43,775 nt of DNA from an uncultured Rhodospirillaceae bacterium (GTDB lineage Bacteria > Pseudomonadota > Alphaproteobacteria > Dongiales > Dongiaceae). Positions within the stretch are counted from its first letter, which is position 1; every line of letters starts with the position of its first letter. Position numbers and translations under genes: made by a program. The notes beneath the pieces were generated by a model that made no database searches, was not told the DNA's origin, and saw nothing but the letters and a program-made list of their open reading frames with translations. Of the stretch, positions 24,088 to 32,324 are shown piece by piece. The stretch lies in the NCBI GenBank assembly GCA_902826565.1, contig CADEFF010000031.1:1-43775 (forward strand), written 5' to 3'.

Positions 24088-24864
24088 CTAGCGCCGCGCC
24101 ACCATCAGCTTCTTGATCTCGGCGATCGCCCTGGCCGGGTTGAGGCCCTTCGGGCAGGTCTTGGTGCAGTTCATGATGGTATGGCAGCGATAGAGCCGGA
24201 ACGGATCCTCGAGCGCGTCGAGCCGCTCGCCGGCATGCTCGTCGCGGCTGTCGGCGAGCCAGCGATAGGCCTGCAGCAGGATCGCCGGGCCGAGATAGCG
24301 CTCGCCGCTCCACCAGTAGCTCGGGCAGGCGGTCGTGCAGCAGAAGCAGAGGATGCACTCCCAGAGCCCGTCGAGCCGGGCGCGCTCCTCGGGGCTCTGC
24401 GGACGCTCGCGGCCGGGCGCCGGGGTCTCGGTCTTGAGCCAGGGCTCGATCAGGGCATATTGCGCATAGGCGCGCGTCAGGTCCGGCACCAGGTCCTTCA
24501 CCACCGGCATATGCGGCAGCGGGTAGATTTTGACGTCGCCCTTCACCTCGTCGATGTATTTGGTGCAGGCGAGCGTATTGGTGCCGTCGATGTTCATGGC
24601 GCAGCTTCCGCAGACGCCCTCGCGGCAGGAGCGGCGGAAGGTCAGGGTCGCGTCGGTCTCGTTCTTGATCTTGATGAGGGCGTCGAGGACCATCGGCCCG
24701 CAGGCGTCGAGATCGACCTCGTAGGTGTCGAGCCGCGGATTCCCGTCGCCGTCCGGATCCCAGCGATAGATCTTGAAGGGCCGCACGCGCTTCGCGCCGG
24801 CCGGCGCCGCATAGGTCTTGCCGGGGCGGACCCTGGAGTTGCGGGGGAGCGTCAGTTCGGCCAT
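24088..24864 (-). CDS. sdhB: Succinate dehydrogenase iron-sulfur subunit
   Basis: This subunit of complex II carries electrons from SdhA flavin to ubiquinone. It has 258 residues. The [2Fe-2S] cluster ligands are in [16 protein letters not shown] with a further Cys in TLACTKY. The [4Fe-4S] and [3Fe-4S] ligands are in [16 protein letters not shown] and [20 protein letters not shown]. It is last in sdhCDAB. The 178-bp gap before it contains three copies of a palindromic element and is unusually long for a subunit operon. I see no strong separate promoter. The ATG at 24862-24864 gives the normal MAELTLP-type start. Confidence 0.98.
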   Translation of the reverse strand: MAELTLPRNSRVRPGKTYAAPAGAKRVRPFKIYRWDPDGDGNPRLDTYEVDLDACGPMVLDALIKIKNETDATLTFRRSCREGVCGSCAMNIDGTNTLACTKYIDEVKGDVKIYPLPHMPVVKDLVPDLTRAYAQYALIEPWLKTETPAPGRERPQSPEERARLDGLWECILCFCCTTACPSYWWSGERYLGPAILLQAYRWLADSRDEHAGERLDALEDPFRLYRCHTIMNCTKTCPKGLNPARAIAEIKKLMVARR

Positions 24865-24904
24865 GGCTGCAGATCTTTCGCGGTTCTCGAACCCAGTCCG
24901 ACCG

Positions 24905-25030
24905 CCTCATCCTTCGACAGGCTCAGGACGAGGCCCTTTGTGGAAAACCACCTCATGCCGAGCCTGTCGAAGCATGAGGGTCGTTCTTCCGATCCTTGCC
25001 GCCTCATCCTTCGACAAGCTCAGGATGAGG
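24905..25030. repeat. Three copies of a 29-bp palindromic intergenic element between sdhA and sdhB
   Basis: Copies lie at 24905-24933, 24951-24979 (inverted) and 25002-25030. The core is CCTTCGACAGGCTCAGG flanked by CCTCAT/ATGAGG arms. Each copy is a near-palindrome, and neighbouring copies in opposite orientation can pair into long hairpins in the sdh mRNA. This motif is a familiar dispersed intergenic repeat in many Alphaproteobacteria, so it is probably a REP-like sequence. Confidence 0.9.
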
Positions 25031-25042
25031 TTGTGGCTGTGC

Positions 25043-26869
25043 TCAATAGACCCGCGCCTTGGGCGGGAAGGCCTGCACGTCGTTGGAGAGCGGCTTCATA
25101 TGGACCGGGCGGTAGTCGATCCGCGCCTTGCCCTCCTCGCCGACCCAGGCGACGCTGTGCTTCATCCATTTGTCGTCGTCGCGGTTCGGGAAATCCTCGC
25201 GCGCATGCGCGCCGCGGCTTTCCTCGCGATTGAGCGCGGAGCCCAGCGAGACCACCGCCTGCGACAGCAGGTTGTCGAGCTCCAGCGTCTCCATGAGATC
25301 GCTGTTCCAGATCATCGAGCGATCGGAGACCTTGATGTCGCCGCGCTTCGCCCAGGCCTCGTTCAGGAGCTTCTGCCCTTCGGCCAGCACCTCGCCGGTG
25401 CGGAACACGGCGCAGTTCGACTGCATCACCTTCTGCATCTCGAGCCTCAGCGCCGCGGTCGGCAGGGTGCCCCTGGCGTTCCGCCAGCGATCGAGCCTGG
25501 CGAGCGCCTGGTCGCCGGCGCCCTTCGGGAGCGGCGGCGCCGTCTCCTCGGGATCGACCGTGGCGCCGCAGCGATTGGCGGCGGCGCGGCCGAACACGAT
25601 GAGGTCGAGCAGCGAGTTGGAGCCGAGCCGGTTCGCGCCATGGACCGAGACGCAGGCCGCCTCGCCGATCGCCATCAGCCCCGGCACCACCGCATCGGGA
25701 TCGCCGTTGCGGATGGTCAGCATCTCGCCGTGATAGTTGGTCGGGATGCCGCCCATGTTGTAGTGGCAGGTCGGCAGCACGGGGATCGGCGCCCGGGTCA
25801 CATCGACGCCGGCGAAGATGCGCGCCGTCTCGGCGATGCCGGGCAGCCGCTCATGGATGAGATTCGCATCCAGATGCTCGAGATGCAGGTGGATGTGGTC
25901 CTTGTGCGGGCCGACGCCGCGGCCCTCGCGGATCTCCATGGTCATGGCGCGGCTCACCACGTCGCGGCTGGCGAGATCCTTGGCCGAGGGCGCATAGCGC
26001 TCCATGAAGCGCTCGCCCTCGGAATTGGTGAGATAGCCGCCCTCGCCGCGCACGCCTTCGGTGATGAGGCAGCCGGCGCCGTAGATCCCCGTCGGGTGGA
26101 ACTGGACGAACTCCATGTCCTGCAGCGGCAGGCCCGCGCGCAGCACCATCGCATTGCCGTCGCCGGTGCAGGTATGGGCGGAGGTGCAGGAGAAATAGGC
26201 GCGGCCATAGCCGCCGGTCGCGAGCACCACGGTCTTCGCGCTGAAGCGATGGATCGAGCCGTCCTCGAGGTTCCAGGCCATCACCCCGCGGCAGCGGCCC
26301 TCCTCGTCCATGATGAGGTCGAGCGCGAAATACTCGATGAAGAACTCCACCGCATGCTTCAGCGCCTGCTGGTAGAGCGTGTGCAGGATCGCATGGCCGG
26401 TGCGGTCGGCCGCGGCGCAGGTGCGCTGCGCGATGCCCTTGCCGTAATCCGTCGTCATGCCGCCGAAGGGCCGCTGATAGATCTTGCCCTCGGGCGTGCG
26501 GCTGAAGGGGACGCCGTAATGCTCGAGCTCGATCACCGCCGGGGCCGCCTCGCGCACCATATATTCGATCGCGTCCTGGTCGCCGAGCCAGTCCGACCCC
26601 TTGACGGTGTCGTACATGTGCCAGCGCCAGTCGTCGGGGCCCATATTGCCGAGCGCCGCCGACATGCCGCCCTGCGCCGCCACGGTGTGGCTGCGGGTCG
26701 GGAAGACCTTGCTGATGCAGGCGGTGCGAAGGCCGCGTTCGCCCATGCCGAAGGCGGCGCGCAATCCGGCGCCGCCGGCCCCGACCACCACCACGTCATA
26801 GACGTGATCGGTAATGGGATAGGCTTCTCCGATGGGCAAGGGCGAAGCGGGCTGGCCGCTGTCTGGCAT
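25043..26869 (-). CDS. sdhA: Succinate dehydrogenase flavoprotein subunit
   Basis: This is the catalytic subunit of complex II, oxidising succinate to fumarate with covalently bound FAD on the cytoplasmic side of the membrane. It has 608 residues from the ATG at 26867-26869. The FAD-binding [13 protein letters not shown] is near residue 25, the flavin-linked histidine is in [17 protein letters not shown] near residue 60, and the active-site region includes [17 protein letters not shown]-type sequence (here [14 protein letters not shown]). It starts with a GGAGG site and lies 2 bp after the sdhD stop. The open frame continues upstream but that extension overlaps sdhD and is not real. Confidence 0.98.
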   Translation of the reverse strand: MPDSGQPASPLPIGEAYPITDHVYDVVVVGAGGAGLRAAFGMGERGLRTACISKVFPTRSHTVAAQGGMSAALGNMGPDDWRWHMYDTVKGSDWLGDQDAIEYMVREAAPAVIELEHYGVPFSRTPEGKIYQRPFGGMTTDYGKGIAQRTCAAADRTGHAILHTLYQQALKHAVEFFIEYFALDLIMDEEGRCRGVMAWNLEDGSIHRFSAKTVVLATGGYGRAYFSCTSAHTCTGDGNAMVLRAGLPLQDMEFVQFHPTGIYGAGCLITEGVRGEGGYLTNSEGERFMERYAPSAKDLASRDVVSRAMTMEIREGRGVGPHKDHIHLHLEHLDANLIHERLPGIAETARIFAGVDVTRAPIPVLPTCHYNMGGIPTNYHGEMLTIRNGDPDAVVPGLMAIGEAACVSVHGANRLGSNSLLDLIVFGRAAANRCGATVDPEETAPPLPKGAGDQALARLDRWRNARGTLPTAALRLEMQKVMQSNCAVFRTGEVLAEGQKLLNEAWAKRGDIKVSDRSMIWNSDLMETLELDNLLSQAVVSLGSALNREESRGAHAREDFPNRDDDKWMKHSVAWVGEEGKARIDYRPVHMKPLSNDVQAFPPKARVY

Positions 26870-26871
26870 GA

Positions 26872-27285
26872 TCAGCCTCCGAACGCGATGACCAGCAGCG
26901 CCGTCGCGGCGGCGAGCGCCAGCGCCAGTGCGGCGAATTGCACGAAGACGATGAGGCCGAGTTTCAGCGCTTCGCTGCGGACATAGTCCTCGATCACGAC
27001 CTGCAACCCGAGCGCCATATGCCAGAAGCCGGCGCCGATCATCGCCAGCATGAGCGCGAACACGACGGGCGAGCCGATCCAGAGCTGAAGGTTCGCGTGA
27101 TCGGCGCCGATATGCGCCAGGATCGAGGCGACGAACCACACGAGGAGCGGCACCAGCGCGATCGCCGTCAGCCGCTGCATCCACCAATGCTGCACGCCTT
27201 CCTTGGCGGAGCCGAGGCCGCGGACGCGGCCGAGCGCGCTGCGGCGGTGGGCGGCGCGTTCGTCGCGATGGGCGGCACCGGCCAT
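26872..27285 (-). CDS. sdhD: Succinate dehydrogenase membrane anchor subunit D
   Basis: This is the small hydrophobic anchor that, with SdhC, holds complex II in the membrane and forms the heme b and quinone sites. It has 137 residues with three transmembrane helices. The first follows [20 protein letters not shown], a typical SdhD start, and the second contains [19 protein letters not shown] with the conserved His and Asp-Tyr. The ATG at 27283-27285 shares its A with the sdhC stop (TGATG), so the two anchors are translationally coupled. Confidence 0.93.
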   Translation of the reverse strand: MAGAAHRDERAAHRRSALGRVRGLGSAKEGVQHWWMQRLTAIALVPLLVWFVASILAHIGADHANLQLWIGSPVVFALMLAMIGAGFWHMALGLQVVIEDYVRSEALKLGLIVFVQFAALALALAAATALLVIAFGG

Positions 27286-27680
27286 CAGAGCCACTCCATC
27301 TGCGAATAGGCGCAGACCCAGACGCCGAGCGTCAGCAGCAGCGTCGCGACCAGCACCGCCCAGCCGCTCCGATAGGCGTGCGGCAGCTCGAAGCCGAGGC
27401 CCGCATCCCAGAAGAGATGCCGGATGCCGTTGGCGAGATGGTAGAAGAGCGCCAGGGTCCAGCCGAACAGCAGGAGCTGGCCGACGGGCGAGCCGAGACA
27501 AGCCTGCGCCGTCGCGAGCGCCGCCGGCCCCATCGCGGCGGCGATCAGCCAATAGACCAGCAGCAAGGTGCCGAGGGCGAGGGCCACACCGGTGAACCGG
27601 TGCAGGATCGACATGACCGAGGTGAGCTGCCAGCGATAGATCTGGAGGTGCGGCGATACCGGGCGCGCGCGGCTTGGCAT
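27285..27680 (-). CDS. sdhC: Succinate dehydrogenase cytochrome b556 subunit
   Basis: This is the cytochrome b subunit of complex II, contributing a heme ligand and part of the ubiquinone site. It has 131 residues with three transmembrane helices. The N-terminal [20 protein letters not shown] and [11 protein letters not shown] segments are diagnostic, and the heme histidine is in [15 protein letters not shown] place the start at the ATG at 27678-27680 although the frame stays open for 76 codons upstream, because the predicted promoter begins only about 28 bases before this ATG. It is the first gene of sdhCDAB. Confidence 0.94.
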   Translation of the reverse strand: MPSRARPVSPHLQIYRWQLTSVMSILHRFTGVALALGTLLLVYWLIAAAMGPAALATAQACLGSPVGQLLLFGWTLALFYHLANGIRHLFWDAGLGFELPHAYRSGWAVLVATLLLTLGVWVCAYSQMEWL

Positions 27681-27714
27681 GGAGATTTCCGGCCCTGAAT
27701 CAAACTCTTGGGTG

Positions 27715-27743
27715 GGTTTACCGCCCATGTCGGAGGGTGTCAA
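27715..27743 (-). promoter_or_regulatory. Predicted promoter of the sdhCDAB operon
   Basis: On the minus strand TTGACA and TAAACC are separated by exactly 17 bases, giving a predicted transcription start near 27708 and a short leader of about 28 nt before sdhC. The -35 box is perfect and the -10 box is moderate. Confidence 0.65.
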
Positions 27744-28749
27744 TTGCTGCGCTGCAATAGTAGCGCATCGACGCGCATGTGGACAGTCGCGTGGATAAGC
27801 TGTGAACGAACTGTGCGTTTCTGTTTCTTCTATGCACAGGATTCTGGAGAGCCGGTTCACATACCGGATTGTGACCCGCCGGGATTCGCCGGAAGCTTTG
27901 CGCAGCACGCGAAAGCGTCGGATTGCGAGCAGCGTTTCGCCCGCTTCCGCCCGACGCCGCGGCCCCCTTGCGGGCGGCGCGGCGGGGCAGCCGCTGCGGC
28001 GGCGAGGGGGATGCGAAGCCGATGTTTCTCGATCCGCGGGCTGCGGCGAGGCTCACGCCCCGTCGTCGCCCGGTGCCGGCGGCATCACCGGAAGCGGCCA
28101 TCACGCCGTTCCGGTCGGTCCGCCGGGGCAGGCCGGCGAGCCATCCTCAGGAGGACTCGCCGTTCCGGTCGATCCGCTCCGCGATCCTTCGGGGTTGCGT
28201 GCCGGCGGATCTGAAAGGCGGCGCGATCGGCTCTCCCGAGCCGGGCATGCCGCCGGAAAAGCGCGCGGGAGTCGTCCCGGAGCCCATTCGGGACGGCCGA
28301 CATGCCGCCGGGCGGTTGGTCGAGGGTGAAAACGCAGCCGGATTGCCGGGCCCCTTGTCGGGCGGCGGTCGCGCCTCACGGGCGTGGGCTGGCGCTCGCG
28401 GACGGTCGGTCGTTCGCCCGAGGTTTCGGATGCCAGGTCCGGGCCGCGCAGGGACGAGATCGATCGGCAGGACCTCGCCGCCTTCTCGTGCCGGAGCCCT
28501 TTGGACGGCTCCGGAGGCGTCAGGAGCGCTCCGCCTGGAGCGCGTTGCGCGAAAAACCTTCACGGGGGATCTCGCGCACCTGACGCCTCATTGCTTATCA
28601 CGCAGGATTCGCACCCTCAACTCGCGTTTTTGCAGCGCGCGCGAAAAGCGCGCCTGCCGATGGCGTGGCCGTCCGAAAAATCTTCGCCGAGCGAGCGGGC
28701 AAGGCCGCCACGAAGCCTGCCGGGAACGTCGCAGCCTCGCCCGGGAGGT
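27744..28749. other. About 1 kb with no convincing gene
   Basis: This stretch lies between the sdhC promoter and a small putative lipoprotein gene. Several open frames of 90-276 codons cross it on both strands, but none has a recognisable domain, consistent codon pattern or ribosome-binding site. It contains hairpins, including CCGGAGCC/GGCTCCGG around 28492-28515 and GTCCCG/CGGGAC around 28276-28297, and a 19-base direct repeat with one mismatch (28104-28122 and 28158-28176). It may be a decayed gene, a structured RNA or simple spacer; I cannot decide. Confidence 0.5.
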
Positions 28750-29136
28750 CTAAAGCTTGTGCCCGTCATGCTCGCGATCGAGCCCGCCGCGATGGAACTG
28801 ACGATAGAGGATGTTGTTGAGCATCGCGCTCGACACCACGACCCAGAGCGCGAAGTTGGTGTTGAAGTCGCCGATCACCATCTGGCGGATGAGCTGGTCC
28901 CGCACCAGCGTCCAGTAGCGCGGGCCGATCTGCCGATAGATCAGCGCCTCGGTGATCGGTAGCTGCAGCGTCGAGCTTGCCAGCACCAGCAGATAGATCT
29001 GCCCGTAGAGCGCACGCTGGTAGCCGACGGCATGTTGCGGCGAACGCGCGAACCAGGCGCAGCTCGCCATGGAAACACAAAGCAACCCGACGATCGCCAT
29101 TCTGCCGAGCGATCGCCGCGACCTTGCAATGAGCAT
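28750..29136 (-). CDS. Small hypothetical membrane-associated protein, possible lipoprotein
   Basis: This is a 128-residue protein of no family I recognise. The N-terminus has Arg-rich residues, a hydrophobic stretch and SMASC ending at C26, which resembles a lipoprotein signal with an imperfect lipobox. The mature part is alpha-helical in character (YGQIYLLVLASSTLQL, NFALWVVVSSAMLNNIL) and ends with a His/Asp/Lys-rich tail. GGGGGAAG precedes the ATG, which supports expression. It stands alone, same strand as sdh and mch, with the 1-kb empty stretch downstream. Confidence 0.7.
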   Translation of the reverse strand: MLIARSRRSLGRMAIVGLLCVSMASCAWFARSPQHAVGYQRALYGQIYLLVLASSTLQLPITEALIYRQIGPRYWTLVRDQLIRQMVIGDFNTNFALWVVVSSAMLNNILYRQFHRGGLDREHDGHKL

Positions 29137-29300
29137 GACGCTTCCCCCTCGAGGTTGACGCGCCAGCTTCCCGTTCCGCCTTGTTACCCGGATCGAAGAA
29201 CGGGAATTGGCGGTAGCGGGAATCTATCGGGCGGCCCGAGTCGGGTCAAAAGGGCTGGGACTGCATTCCCGTGGAGCCCTCGCGGGAAGGCGGCCGCGGC

Positions 29301-30362
29301 TCAGCGGCGCCGCGGCATCAACGCCCAGTAGTCGAGATCGAGCACCACGGCGGGATCGGTCTCGCCGGCCGCGTCGCGGTCCGGAAAATCGGCCGCCGGC
29401 CGGTCCTTGGTCGCAACCAGGCGAAGCCGGAGGGCGCCGACGTCGCGGCGCCCGGGGAGCTCGGCCTTCTCCAGCACCTCGCTCCAGGCGTAGAGGGTGT
29501 CGCCGGCGAAGCTCGGATTGCTGTGGCGGCCGCCATTGATGGCGGCGATGCGGCAGGCATTGGCGAGCCCGTTGGCGCTGAGGGCGCGCGCGATGCTGAT
29601 GATGTGGCCGCCATAGACGATGCGCCGCCCGAAGCGGCCCGATTGCTCGGCATGCCGGTTGAAATGGACGCGGGCATTGTTCTGATAAAGCCGCGTCGCG
29701 GTCATGTGGCAGGATTCCTCGATCGTCATGCCGTCCACATGATCGATGCGCTCGCCGGCCGCGTAATCCTCCCAGCGATGCGGCGATCCCGCGGCAGCGT
29801 CGTCATAGCCGCCGAGATCGAGCCCGCCCGGCAGCAGCAGCGCGTCCGGGGTCACCGCCTTAGCCAGGGTCGGCAGCGCGGCGGCGGGCGTGGATGCCGC
29901 CGCGTCGCGCTTGCGCACCAGCACCCAACGCACATAGTCCGCCACCATCTCGCCGCGCTGGTTGCTGCCGGTCGTATGGACATAGACGACGCCGGTCTGC
30001 CGGTTCGAGCTTTCCTTGAGGCCGATGACGCGCGAGACGGCGCCGAGCGTGTCGCCCGGATAGACGAAGGCGCCGAAGCGCCCCTGCGCATAGCCGAGAT
30101 TGGCGATCGCATTCAGCGAAATATCCGGCACGGTGCGGCCGAACACGATATGGAACACCAGCAGATCGTCGAGCGGCGCGCGCTCGAGGCCGAGGCTGCG
30201 GGCGAAAAGATCGGAGCCCGGCAAGGCGAAGCGCGAGCCGGTCAAGGCCGTATAGAGCGCCGCGTCGCCGCCGGTCACGGTGCGCGGCAAGGCGTGGCGG
30301 ATCTCCTCGCCGAGGCGGAAATCCTCGAAGAAGCGTCCGCCGCTCGTCTTCGCCGTCGACAT
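29301..30362 (-). CDS. mch: Mesaconyl-CoA hydratase-like MaoC-family dehydratase
   Basis: This is a double-hotdog MaoC-type hydratase of 353 residues, matching the length and patterns I associate with mesaconyl-CoA hydratase of the ethylmalonyl-CoA pathway, which interconverts mesaconyl-CoA and beta-methylmalyl-CoA. Visible signatures are FFEDFRLGEEIRHALPRTV at the start, LLVFHIVFGRTVPDISLNA, GYAQGRFGAFVYPGDTL and the second hotdog with RIVYGGHIISIARALSANG. Its ATG overlaps the stop of the CoA-ester lyase gene (TGATG), so the two act in one operon. The rest of the ethylmalonyl-CoA pathway is not in this window, so the role in acetyl-CoA assimilation is inferred. Confidence 0.82.
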   Translation of the reverse strand: MSTAKTSGGRFFEDFRLGEEIRHALPRTVTGGDAALYTALTGSRFALPGSDLFARSLGLERAPLDDLLVFHIVFGRTVPDISLNAIANLGYAQGRFGAFVYPGDTLGAVSRVIGLKESSNRQTGVVYVHTTGSNQRGEMVADYVRWVLVRKRDAAASTPAAALPTLAKAVTPDALLLPGGLDLGGYDDAAAGSPHRWEDYAAGERIDHVDGMTIEESCHMTATRLYQNNARVHFNRHAEQSGRFGRRIVYGGHIISIARALSANGLANACRIAAINGGRHSNPSFAGDTLYAWSEVLEKAELPGRRDVGALRLRLVATKDRPAADFPDRDAAGETDPAVVLDLDYWALMPRRR

Positions 30363-31258
30363 CAGCCGGCCGCGGCCGGCTGCGCCGCCTCGAGCGCGAC
30401 GATCGCGTCCGCGAGCTCGACGATGCGGCGCGCATTCAGCACATGCAGGTTCTCGATCAGCTTGCCGTCGAGCACCAGGATGCCGCGTCCCTGCGCCATC
30501 GCCTCCGCATGGGCGGCGATGACGCGGCGCGAGAAGGCGACCTCCTCCGCCGAGGGCGCGAAGACCCGGTTGGCGGCGGCGATGGTCTTGGGATGGATCA
30601 GCGTCTTGCCGTCGAAGCCCATCTCGACGCCCTGCTCGCAGGCGAGCGCGAAGCCCTCCGCATCCTCGAGATCGAGATGCACCCCGTCGAGGATGGCGAG
30701 CCCGTAGGCGCGCGCCGCGAGGAGGCAGAGCCCGAGGCTGGTGACGAGCGGCAGCCGCTCGCGCGTATGCCGGGCATGGAGATCCTTGGCGAGGTCGGAG
30801 GTGCCCATGACGAAACAGGCGATGCGCGGGCTGGCGCCGGCGATCGATTCCGCATTCAGCATGGCGCGCGGTGTCTCCATCATGCACCAGATCGAGAGCG
30901 CTTCCGGCGCGCCGTTCGCGGCCAGCACGGTCTCCGCCTGCCGCACCGATTCGACGTTCTCCGTCTTCGGCAGGAGGATCGCATCGGCGCCGGCGCCGGC
31001 GACCGCGGCGAGATCGGCATAGCCCCAGGGCGTGTTGAGCCCGTTGACCCGGATCACCACCTCGCGCTCGCCATAGCCCCCGTCCTTGACCGCGGCGACC
31101 GCCTGGGCGCGCGCGTCGCGCTTGGCGTCCGGCGCCACCGCATCCTCGAGATCGAGAATCAGCACGTCGGCCGCGAGCGTCTTCGCCTTGTCGAGGGCGC
31201 GCTGGTTCGAAGCCGGCATGTAAAGCGCGCTGCGGCGGGGGCGGGTGGAGCGGAACAT
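30362..31258 (-). CDS. CitE/HpcH-type CoA-ester lyase or malyl-CoA thioesterase (Mcl2-like)
   Basis: This is a 298-residue TIM-barrel enzyme of the HpcH/HpaI/CitE family, acting on malyl-CoA-type thioesters with a divalent metal. The family signature RRSALYMPASNQRALDKA opens the protein, LDLEDAVAPDAK carries the metal-site acid, RVNGLNTPWGYADL follows, and GFDGKTLIHP lies near residue 220. Its pattern resembles (3S)-malyl-CoA thioesterase Mcl2 of Rhodobacter more than the longer lyase Mcl1, from memory of those sequences. It is coupled by TGATG to the downstream hydratase. GAGGA lies 7 bases before the ATG. Confidence 0.8.
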   Translation of the reverse strand: MFRSTRPRRSALYMPASNQRALDKAKTLAADVLILDLEDAVAPDAKRDARAQAVAAVKDGGYGEREVVIRVNGLNTPWGYADLAAVAGAGADAILLPKTENVESVRQAETVLAANGAPEALSIWCMMETPRAMLNAESIAGASPRIACFVMGTSDLAKDLHARHTRERLPLVTSLGLCLLAARAYGLAILDGVHLDLEDAEGFALACEQGVEMGFDGKTLIHPKTIAAANRVFAPSAEEVAFSRRVIAAHAEAMAQGRGILVLDGKLIENLHVLNARRIVELADAIVALEAAQPAAAG

Positions 31259-31288
31259 CGAAAATCCTCGAAGGGGCGGATGCGGCGG

Positions 31289-31316
31289 ACTATATCGGAT
31301 CGGCCGCAGGGGGCAA
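31289..31316 (-). promoter_or_regulatory. Predicted promoter of the CoA-ester lyase/mch operon
   Basis: On the minus strand TTGCCC and TATAGT are separated by 16 bases, with a predicted start about 24 nt before the ATG of the lyase gene. The -10 box is strong for this genome. Confidence 0.6.
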
Positions 31317-31423
31317 CGCCGGGCGGCCGGGAATGCCGGGCTATTTTGGACCATGGGCCGGCCCGTGCCAGACTGGATCCGTCGATCGCCTTCATAACGC
31401 AGCCTCGTGCTTCCCGTCCCACG

Positions 31424-32269
31424 ATGACCGTCCTCTCGATCTCCTCCCGCGTCGCGCTCGGCCATATCGGCAATGCCGGCGCCGGCTTCTGCCTGCAGCG
31501 GCTCGGCCACCGGGTGCTGCCGCTCGACACCACGCTGCTCTCGAACCATCTGGGCTATCCGCGGCATGGCGGGCGGCTGCTGGAGGCGACGGAGGTGGCG
31601 GCGCTGCTGCAGGGGCTCGAGGAGGCGGGCGCCCTCGGCGATATCGAGGCGGTGATGTCCGGCTTTCTGGGCCGGGCCGCCGACACGGCCGCCGACGCGG
31701 TCGAGCGGGTGCGGGCGCGCCGGCCGGGGGCACTCTATGCGCTCGACCCGGTGCTGGGGGAGCGGGAGGGCGGGCTCTATGTCCCGCCCGCGACCGCGGC
31801 AGCCGTCGCCGAACGGCTGCTGCCGATGGCGGACCTCGCCTTCCCCAACATGTTCGAGCTCGACTACCTCTCGGGCGGCGAACTCGGCACCCTCGAGGGA
31901 ATCCTGGCGGCGACGGATCGCCTGCGCCGCCGGGGCCGGCCGAACCTGGTCGTCGTCGTCACCGGCCTCGAGCGCGACGAGCAGCCGGCGGAGACCATCC
32001 AGATGCTGGCCTCGACGCCCGACGCCGCCTGGCTCGTCTCGGAGAAGCGACGGCCGCTGCAGGCGCACGGCACCGGCGACTGCTTCGCGGCGCTCTTCCT
32101 CGGCCACTATCTCAACGGCCGCGGCGACGTCGCGGGCGCCCTGCAGCGGAGCGCCGGCGCCATGGCCGCGATCGTGGCGGCGACCGGCGATGCGGCCGAG
32201 CTCGATCTCGTCGCGGCGCAGGATCGCCTCGCCGGCATGGACGGGCCGGAGCCGGTCAGGCTTCGCTGA
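31424..32269 (+). CDS. pdxY: Pyridoxal kinase
   Basis: This ribokinase-superfamily enzyme phosphorylates pyridoxal in vitamin B6 salvage. It has 281 residues from the ATG at 31424. The N-terminal SSRVALGHIGNAGAGFCLQR and the LSNHLGYP segment are pyridoxal-kinase signatures, NMFELDYLSGGEL lies mid-protein, and the catalytic anion-hole motif GTGDCFAALFLG is near residue 212. Its cytoplasmic product supplies PLP for aminotransferases. It is divergent from the CoA-ester lyase and convergent with asd. PdxY and PdxK cannot be separated confidently by eye; the symbol follows the short GTGD-containing form usual in Alphaproteobacteria. Confidence 0.9.
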   Translation: MTVLSISSRVALGHIGNAGAGFCLQRLGHRVLPLDTTLLSNHLGYPRHGGRLLEATEVAALLQGLEEAGALGDIEAVMSGFLGRAADTAADAVERVRARRPGALYALDPVLGEREGGLYVPPATAAAVAERLLPMADLAFPNMFELDYLSGGELGTLEGILAATDRLRRRGRPNLVVVVTGLERDEQPAETIQMLASTPDAAWLVSEKRRPLQAHGTGDCFAALFLGHYLNGRGDVAGALQRSAGAMAAIVAATGDAAELDLVAAQDRLAGMDGPEPVRLR

Positions 32270-32279
32270 GCCGCCCGCC

Positions 32280-32307
32280 CTCGAGGATGCGGAGGTCCGT
32301 CCTCGAG
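32280..32307. terminator. Hairpin between convergent pdxY and asd
   Basis: A perfect 8-base stem, CTCGAGGA with TCCTCGAG, encloses a 12-base loop in the 55-bp convergent gap. There is no T-run on either side, so it may terminate weakly or not at all. Confidence 0.4.
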
Positions 32308-32324
32308 CACGGCGGTTCTCCCGC

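Noticed and set aside
24905-25030. Repeats considered as a CRISPR array
   Set aside because: Only three copies with alternating orientation and unequal short spacers, and no cas gene; they are palindromic intergenic repeats.
28600-28640. tRNA T-arm-like sequence (GGATTCGCACC)
   Set aside because: No matching acceptor stem, anticodon arm or D-arm could be found around it on either strand.
27923-28753. 276-codon open frame in the gap upstream of sdhC
   Set aside because: It has no ribosome-binding site or domain, its codon pattern decays along its length, and several competing frames are equally open. I kept the region as gene-free.
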